Both the position numbers and the translations under genes were made by a program. A DNA stretch of 64,000 bases from Rhizobiales bacterium 62-17. GTDB lineage: Bacteria > Pseudomonadota > Alphaproteobacteria > Rhizobiales > Beijerinckiaceae. Shown here one piece after another: positions 59,675 through 64,000 of this stretch. Location of the stretch: contig MKVW01000009.1 in assembly GCA_001898965.1 (NCBI GenBank), forward strand, positions 718,853-782,852, read 5' to 3'. The stretch's first letter is position 1; every line of letters starts with the position of its first letter. The notes below the pieces were generated by a model. That model was not told the origin of the DNA. It ran no database searches and saw only the letters and a list, made by a program, of their open reading frames with translations.

Positions 59675-60649
59675 ATGACTCAATTCTCGACCAAATTTTC
59701 CCGTCGTCTCATTTTATCGGCCACGGTCCTTCTGGCTTTGGCCGCACCCGCTTTCGCGCAGGTCAAAGAGATCCGCGTCGATTGGGCGACCTACAGCCCG
59801 CTCTCCCTGGTGCTGAAGGAAAAGAAACTGCTGGAGAAGGAATTCGCTGGTGATGGTATCGCCATCCGCTGGGTCTTCTCCGCCGGCTCCAACAAGGCGC
59901 TCGAATTCCTCAACGCCGGCTCGCTCGATTTCGGCTCCACGGCCGGCGCTGCCGCGCTGATCGGCAAGATCAACGGCAATCCCATCAAATCGATTGGCGT
60001 CTATTCGCGCCCCGAATGGACGGCGCTGGTGACGCGGCCCGACACCGGCATCACCAAGATCGCCGATCTCAAGGGCAAATCGGTTGCCGTGACCCGTGGC
60101 ACCGATCCGCACATCTTCCTGGTACGTGCGCTCGATAGCGCCGGCCTCACCGAGAAAGACGTGCGTCTCGTTCTGTTGCAGCATCCCGATGGCAAGACTG
60201 CGCTGATCCGTAAGGATGTTGATGCTTGGGCCGGGCTCGATCCGATCATGGCGCAGGCGGAAGTCGAGGACGGCGCGCAACTGTTCTATCGCAACGCCGC
60301 CGCCAACACCTGGGGCGTGCTCAATACGCGCGAGGATTTCGCCAAGCAGAACCCCGGCATCGTTCGCCGCGTCAATCAGGTTTATGAAGAAGCACGCCAG
60401 TGGGCCTTGCAGAACAAGGCCGAACTGACCAAGCTGCTGGTCACTGAGACCAAATTGCCGGAAGCGGTCATCGCCAAACAGCTTGAGCGGACCGATCTCA
60501 GCAATGCGGCGATCGATGGTAAAGTCGCCGAGACGATCCAGGAAGCGGGCCTCGCCTTGCAGAAGGCGGGCGTCATCAAGGCCGATGTCGACGTGAAGGC
60601 CGCCGTAGCGTCTCTCGTCGACACCAGTTTTGCGCCGAAAGGCCAGTAG
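59675..60649 (+). CDS. Aliphatic sulfonate-type ABC substrate-binding protein (SsuA-like)
   Basis: 324 residues from ATG 59675, where the signal peptide begins (RRLILSATVLLALAAPAFAQ). Other in-frame starts upstream lack it. SsuA-like segments are IRVDWATYSPLSLVLKEKKL, FLNAGSLDFGSTAGAAAL and LKGKSVAVTRGTDPHIFLV near residue 135. The family binds sulfonates, taurine, nitrate or thiamine precursors. It is followed by its own permease and ATPase genes, so unlike other binding proteins here it belongs to a full transporter. The exact sulfur compound is unknown. Confidence 0.86.
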   Translation: MTQFSTKFSRRLILSATVLLALAAPAFAQVKEIRVDWATYSPLSLVLKEKKLLEKEFAGDGIAIRWVFSAGSNKALEFLNAGSLDFGSTAGAAALIGKINGNPIKSIGVYSRPEWTALVTRPDTGITKIADLKGKSVAVTRGTDPHIFLVRALDSAGLTEKDVRLVLLQHPDGKTALIRKDVDAWAGLDPIMAQAEVEDGAQLFYRNAAANTWGVLNTREDFAKQNPGIVRRVNQVYEEARQWALQNKAELTKLLVTETKLPEAVIAKQLERTDLSNAAIDGKVAETIQEAGLALQKAGVIKADVDVKAAVASLVDTSFAPKGQ

Positions 60650-60652
60650 CGC

Positions 60653-60676
60653 CCAAACACTTGGCCAAACACTTGG
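60653..60676. repeat. Perfect tandem duplication of 12 bases
   Basis: CCAAACACTTGG occurs twice head to tail (60653-60664 and 60665-60676) between the binding-protein stop and the permease ribosome-binding site. Each copy is nearly palindromic (CCAA..TTGG). Confidence 0.6.
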
Positions 60677-60689
60677 GAGGAGTGGTGCG

Positions 60690-61514
60690 GTGAGTGAAGC
60701 GGGAACGCTTGAGAAGATCGCGCCGGCCGATCGTCAGCGCGCATTCGTGCCCAGCCCGCGCTGGCTGTTCGGTCTCGTCCTCCCGGTCGGCGCGGCGGTT
60801 CTCTACGAAATCACGGCGCGCTTCGGCCTTTTCGAAGCGCGTCTGCTGCCGCCGCCGAGCCGCGTCTTCGCGGCCTTGTGGGAATTGGCGGTCAGCGGCG
60901 AACTTCTCACCCATGTCACCGCCACCTTGCTGCGCGTTGCCTTCGGCTTCGGCCTCGGCGCCATCGCCGGCACGTTGCTGGGCGCGCTGACGGGCTCATC
61001 ATCGGCCGCGCGCCGCTTTCTCGATCCGACGTTGCAGGCGCTGCGCGCCATTCCCTCGCTCGCCTGGGTGCCGCTGTTCATTCTGTGGCTCGGCATTTTC
61101 GAGAGTTCCAAGATCGCGCTGATTGCGCTTGGCGTGTTCTTTCCGGTCTATCTTGGCGTCATGGGCGCCATCGCCAATGTCGATCGCAAGATCGTCGAAG
61201 TCGGTCGTGCTTTCCGTCTGTCGCGCTGGCAATTGGCGCGGCGCATTCTGCTGCCGGCTATTCTGCCTGATTACATTGTGGCGCTGCGCTCCGGCCTCGG
61301 CCTTGGATTCATGTTTGTCGTCGCCGCCGAAATCATGGGCGCTTCGGAAGGCCTGGGCTATTTGCTGGTCGATGGCCAGCAACTCGGCAAGCCGGCGCAG
61401 ATCCTGGCCGCCATTCTCTGCTTCGCCGTGCTTGGCAAAGTGCTCGACTGGCTTCTGGTGCTGGGCACGAAGCCGCTGCTGACCTGGCAGGATTCTTTCG
61501 CGCGGACGGTGTGA
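60690..61514 (+). CDS. ABC transporter permease (SsuC-like)
   Basis: 274 residues from GTG 60690, after GGGAGG at 60675. Six hydrophobic segments. The BPD_transp_1 EAA loop is in VGRAFRLSRWQLARRILLPA near residue 175, which contacts the ATPase, and RAIPSLAWVPLFILWLG near 115 is typical of SsuC, TauC and nitrate permeases. It lies between the binding protein and the ATPase genes of the same operon, with the ATPase start overlapping its stop. Confidence 0.9.
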   Translation: MSEAGTLEKIAPADRQRAFVPSPRWLFGLVLPVGAAVLYEITARFGLFEARLLPPPSRVFAALWELAVSGELLTHVTATLLRVAFGFGLGAIAGTLLGALTGSSSAARRFLDPTLQALRAIPSLAWVPLFILWLGIFESSKIALIALGVFFPVYLGVMGAIANVDRKIVEVGRAFRLSRWQLARRILLPAILPDYIVALRSGLGLGFMFVVAAEIMGASEGLGYLLVDGQQLGKPAQILAAILCFAVLGKVLDWLLVLGTKPLLTWQDSFARTV

Positions 61515-62296
61515 TGCTGACCCTCGATCGCCTCTCCAAGATTTACGCCAATGGCACGCAAGCGCTGTCGGATGTCACGATGGGCGTGGCGCCCGGCGAG
61601 ATCGTCGCTCTGGTCGGCGGCTCCGGTTGCGGCAAGACCACTCTGCTGCGCCTCGCCAGCGGCCTCGAACAGGCGAGCGGCGGCCGCGTCGCCGTCGATG
61701 GCGATATTATCGCCGCGCCGCATCCCGATGTCGGCATCGTCTTTCAGGAACCGCGCCTGCTGCCCTGGCTCACCGTGGCGCAGAACATCGCCTTCGGCAT
61801 CGAACATCTGCCCAAGGCCGAACGCGATGCGCGTGTTGATGAAGCGCTGCTGCGTGTCGGTCTCGCGGGCTATGGCCCGCGCTGGCCGCGCGAACTCTCC
61901 GGCGGCCAGGCGCAGCGCGTCGCCATCGTCCGCGCCCTGGTGGCACGCCCGAAAGTGCTCTTGATGGACGAACCGTTCTCGGCGCTCGACGCGTTGACCC
62001 GCGCCTCTCTGCAAGATCATCTGCTCGCCCTGTGGGAAGCGCATCGGCCGACCCTGCTGCTCGTCACCCACGATGTCGAAGAAGCGGCGGCATTGGCCGA
62101 TCGTGCCATCGTCATGCAGCCACGCCCGGGCCGGGTGTTCAAGGATATTCCGATCGATCTGCCGCGCCCGCGCGATCGCCTGTCCCATGATTTCGCCGAA
62201 GCCAAGCGCGCCATTCTGGCGGCGCTTGACGGTTCGCTCGGCAATCCCCATTCATCGCCGACGCGTATATCAGCGCCGTCTGGCGCATCCTGGTAG
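61514..62296 (+). CDS. ABC transporter ATP-binding protein (SsuB-like)
   Basis: 260 residues from ATG 61514, overlapping the permease stop by one base; GTG 61511 is an alternative. Walker A is GGSGCGKTTLLRLA near residue 36, the signature LSGGQAQRVAIVRALVARP near 125, and Walker B VLLMDEPFSALD near 150. It drives import through the SsuC-like permease. The C-terminal 40 residues beyond the domain have no known role. Confidence 0.94.
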   Translation: MLTLDRLSKIYANGTQALSDVTMGVAPGEIVALVGGSGCGKTTLLRLASGLEQASGGRVAVDGDIIAAPHPDVGIVFQEPRLLPWLTVAQNIAFGIEHLPKAERDARVDEALLRVGLAGYGPRWPRELSGGQAQRVAIVRALVARPKVLLMDEPFSALDALTRASLQDHLLALWEAHRPTLLLVTHDVEEAAALADRAIVMQPRPGRVFKDIPIDLPRPRDRLSHDFAEAKRAILAALDGSLGNPHSSPTRISAPSGASW

Positions 62297-62313
62297 TTTT
62301 GAGGAGTTGACCA

Positions 62314-62823
62314 ATGGATTCTGCTTCGCTGCGCGCTATGCAGGCGCCCTACAAGGATAAGTATAAGGATAGCCCCGATACGGCTCTGATCACCTTGAAG
62401 GCGCAGGGCTCGATCGATGAATCGAAGATCGCCTGCAAGGTCGAAACCGGTCGCGCGCTGGCGGTCGCTGGTCTGCACCCGGCGACCGGCGGCTCGGGTG
62501 CTGAACTGTGTTCCGGCGACATGCTGCTGGAAGCCCTCGTCGCCTGTGCCGGCGTCACGCTGAAGGCGGTCGCCACCGCTTTGGAAATTCCGTTGAAGGC
62601 TGGTGTCGTGAAGGCCGAGGGCGATCTCGATTTTCGCGGTACGCTCGGCGTCGCCAAGGATGCGCCGGTCGGCTTCCGTGAAATCCGGCTGTCGTTCGAT
62701 CTCGACACCGACGCACCGCAGGACAAGATCGACTCGCTGATCAAGCTTACCGAGCGCTACTGCGTCATCTTCCAGACCCTGAACAAGCCGCCGAAACTGA
62801 CCCTCAACGTCGCTCGTAGCTAG
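62314..62823 (+). CDS. OsmC/Ohr-family protein
   Basis: 169 residues. OsmC proteins reduce organic hydroperoxides with two cysteines. One Cys is in SGAELCSGDMLLEALVACAG near residue 65, with the second at VACAGVTLKAVATA; both family positions are filled. It begins 17 bases after the ABC ATPase stop with a GAGGAG site, so it is probably part of the operon. An OsmC protein with a sulfonate transporter suggests handling of a sulfur or thiol compound. The peroxidase role is by family only. Confidence 0.88.
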   Translation: MDSASLRAMQAPYKDKYKDSPDTALITLKAQGSIDESKIACKVETGRALAVAGLHPATGGSGAELCSGDMLLEALVACAGVTLKAVATALEIPLKAGVVKAEGDLDFRGTLGVAKDAPVGFREIRLSFDLDTDAPQDKIDSLIKLTERYCVIFQTLNKPPKLTLNVARS

Positions 62824-62896
62824 ATACAAGGGTCACAGAGCCGCCACGATCCTAGCCCTCTGTCGAACGACGCGGTAGTCGTCGATGGAGGGGATC

Positions 62897-63463
62897 ATGA
62901 TCGATCCTGGCACCGTTCTGGGTTTGCTTTGGTTGGCTTGGATCGTGTCGTGGTTCATCGCAGCACGATGGGCCAGCCCTCCGACGCAGATCGCGAGCGG
63001 TAATCTCGTGTTATTCTACCGTGTGAGCTTAGTCGTCGGCATGCTTTTGATTGCCGTGCCAGGCCAACAGGGCTGGACGCAAAGGCTTTGGCATCTCAAT
63101 TATCGTCAGGGCTGGGCCATCGATCTTCTCGCGTTGGCGGGCTTTGCCTTCTGTTGGTGGGCGCGTGTCCACCTCGGCCGTTTGTGGTCCGGCAACGTGA
63201 CGATCAAGCCGGAGCATCGCATCGTCGACAGCGGCCCCTACGGCTGGGTGCGCCATCCGATCTATACGGGCCTGCTCGTCGCCATTCTCGCCTCGGTGGC
63301 GATCAGCGGTACGTTGCGCGGCGTCATCGGCGGCTTGATCATGCTGGCGGGCATAATCGCGAAGGCCAGGCTTGAAGAGCAAACCCTGCGCGAGGCATTG
63401 GGACGCGATGCCTATGATGCTTACGCGGAACGGGTGCCGATGCTGATCCCTTTCCTTCGCTGA
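62897..63463 (+). CDS. Isoprenylcysteine carboxyl methyltransferase-like membrane protein
   Basis: 188 residues from ATG 62897, chosen because GGAGGGG lies just before it. Four or five hydrophobic segments. The conserved C-terminal SAM-binding block of ICMT/PEMT-type proteins is visible: HRIVDSGPYGWVRHPIYTG near residue 110 and LEEQTLREALGRDAYDAYAE near 155. Bacterial members methylate small molecules or lipids in the membrane; the substrate is unknown. The gene looks monocistronic. Confidence 0.85.
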   Translation: MIDPGTVLGLLWLAWIVSWFIAARWASPPTQIASGNLVLFYRVSLVVGMLLIAVPGQQGWTQRLWHLNYRQGWAIDLLALAGFAFCWWARVHLGRLWSGNVTIKPEHRIVDSGPYGWVRHPIYTGLLVAILASVAISGTLRGVIGGLIMLAGIIAKARLEEQTLREALGRDAYDAYAERVPMLIPFLR

Positions 63464-63501
63464 TGCCTCGCGCTAGCGTTACGGAAACAGAGCGAGGGAT
63501 C

Positions 63502-64000
63502 ATGTCATCCATCACGGACCATTGGCCGGAACTCCCTTATGCCGCCTGGAAGAGCAGTTGCGAAACCTTGCACCTGTGGAGCCAGATCGTCGGTAAAATC
63601 CGTCTGGCGCATACGCCCTGGCAAAACCATTCCTGGCATGTGCCGCTTTATGTGACGGCGCGCGGCCTGACCACCTCGCTCATTCCCGCCCCGCGTGAAT
63701 TTCAGATCGATTTCGATTTCATCGATCACCTGTTGTGGATTCGCACCAGCGACGGACACAGTCGTCAGATCATGCTGGCGCCGAAATCGGTGGCGGAATT
63801 TTATGAGGAAGTGGAGGTCGCGTTCTCCGAGCTCGGGCTGGCGATGGATATCCAGACCATGCCGTGCGAACTGGCCGACTGCATTCCCTTCGATCAGGAT
63901 CGCATTCACGCCGCCTACGATCTTGATTATGCCCATCGCTTCTGGCGTATTCTGCTGTCGACGCAAGACGTGCTCGCCCGCTTTCGCACGGGCTTCATCG
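63502..64000 (+). CDS. DUF5996 family protein, 5' part
   Basis: The frame runs from ATG 63502 to the window end (about 166 residues) without a stop, so the gene is cut. It starts SSITDHWPELPYAAWKSSCE, followed by TLHLWSQIVGKIRL and HSWHVPLYVTARGLTTSLIP. This is the DUF5996 pattern, a roughly 300-residue bacterial protein of unknown function. The site AGCGAGGGATC precedes it. No signal peptide or membrane helix is seen in the visible part. Confidence 0.85.
   Translation, partial: MSSITDHWPELPYAAWKSSCETLHLWSQIVGKIRLAHTPWQNHSWHVPLYVTARGLTTSLIPAPREFQIDFDFIDHLLWIRTSDGHSRQIMLAPKSVAEFYEEVEVAFSELGLAMDIQTMPCELADCIPFDQDRIHAAYDLDYAHRFWRILLSTQDVLARFRTGFI

Noticed and set aside
1-64000. CRISPR arrays, tRNA and rRNA genes, insertion sequences
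   Set aside because: No regularly spaced repeats, cloverleaf-like sequences, rRNA segments or transposase genes were seen on reading both strands.

Overview
The window is a stretch of GC-rich bacterial chromosome that reads as an alphaproteobacterium, most likely Hyphomicrobiales (Rhizobiales). The evidence is a PhyR-NepR-EcfG general stress response (GSR) locus, an imuA-imuB-dnaE2 cassette behind a GAAC-N7-GAAC SOS box, an FzlA-type FtsZ-binding protein, an OlsB-like ornithine acyltransferase and several orphan tricarboxylate-type binding proteins. No rRNA, tRNA, CRISPR array, transposase or prophage was seen. I cannot name the species.

Layout. 1-4208: 3' end of selO, a siderophore-interacting flavoprotein, and a TetR regulator divergent from an MFS transporter with a long inverted repeat between them. 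4210-11916: GSR island with ecfG-nepR, phyR, a holin-like/DUF883/DUF3309 envelope operon, a PRC-barrel protein, a large HWE-family sensor kinase and a transglutaminase-like protein. Five exact GGAAC-N16-CGTT promoters fall in this island. 12004-17619: SOS mutagenesis cassette. 17637-24201: a palindromic repeat, nadA, arginase-ornithine cyclodeaminase, a binding protein with a GMC oxidoreductase, and a possible structured RNA.

24275-33038: pyrimidine region. An XRE regulator, a LOG-like protein and pyrE face a six-gene operon: MFS transporter, PyrK-like subunit, class 1B dihydroorotate dehydrogenase, M20 carbamoylase-type amidohydrolase, dihydroorotase and a second pyrE. The last five genes are joined by 4-nt start/stop overlaps. 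Gene content fits uptake of orotate and its reduction and hydrolysis to aspartate, with an OPRT branch to UMP, better than plain de novo synthesis.

33118-39280: a small unknown protein, a molybdopterin oxidoreductase behind a perfect palindrome, a ComM-like ATPase and a zinc alcohol dehydrogenase. 39288-48808: a catabolic-looking region with orphan binding proteins, LysR and MarR regulators, a flavodoxin-reductase pair, and two tandem cupin/rubredoxin-like proteins resembling 3-hydroxyanthranilate dioxygenase behind two tandem MarR-type operators.

48858-64000: mostly housekeeping. A hybrid kinase, OlsB-like protein, glutathionyl-hydroquinone reductase, SDR protein, queG, fzlA and uppP, a nested palindromic repeat, nth, DUF2244, an Ada-like repair protein, a sulfonate-type ABC operon with osmC, an isoprenylcysteine methyltransferase-like protein, and the start of a DUF5996 gene cut by the window edge.
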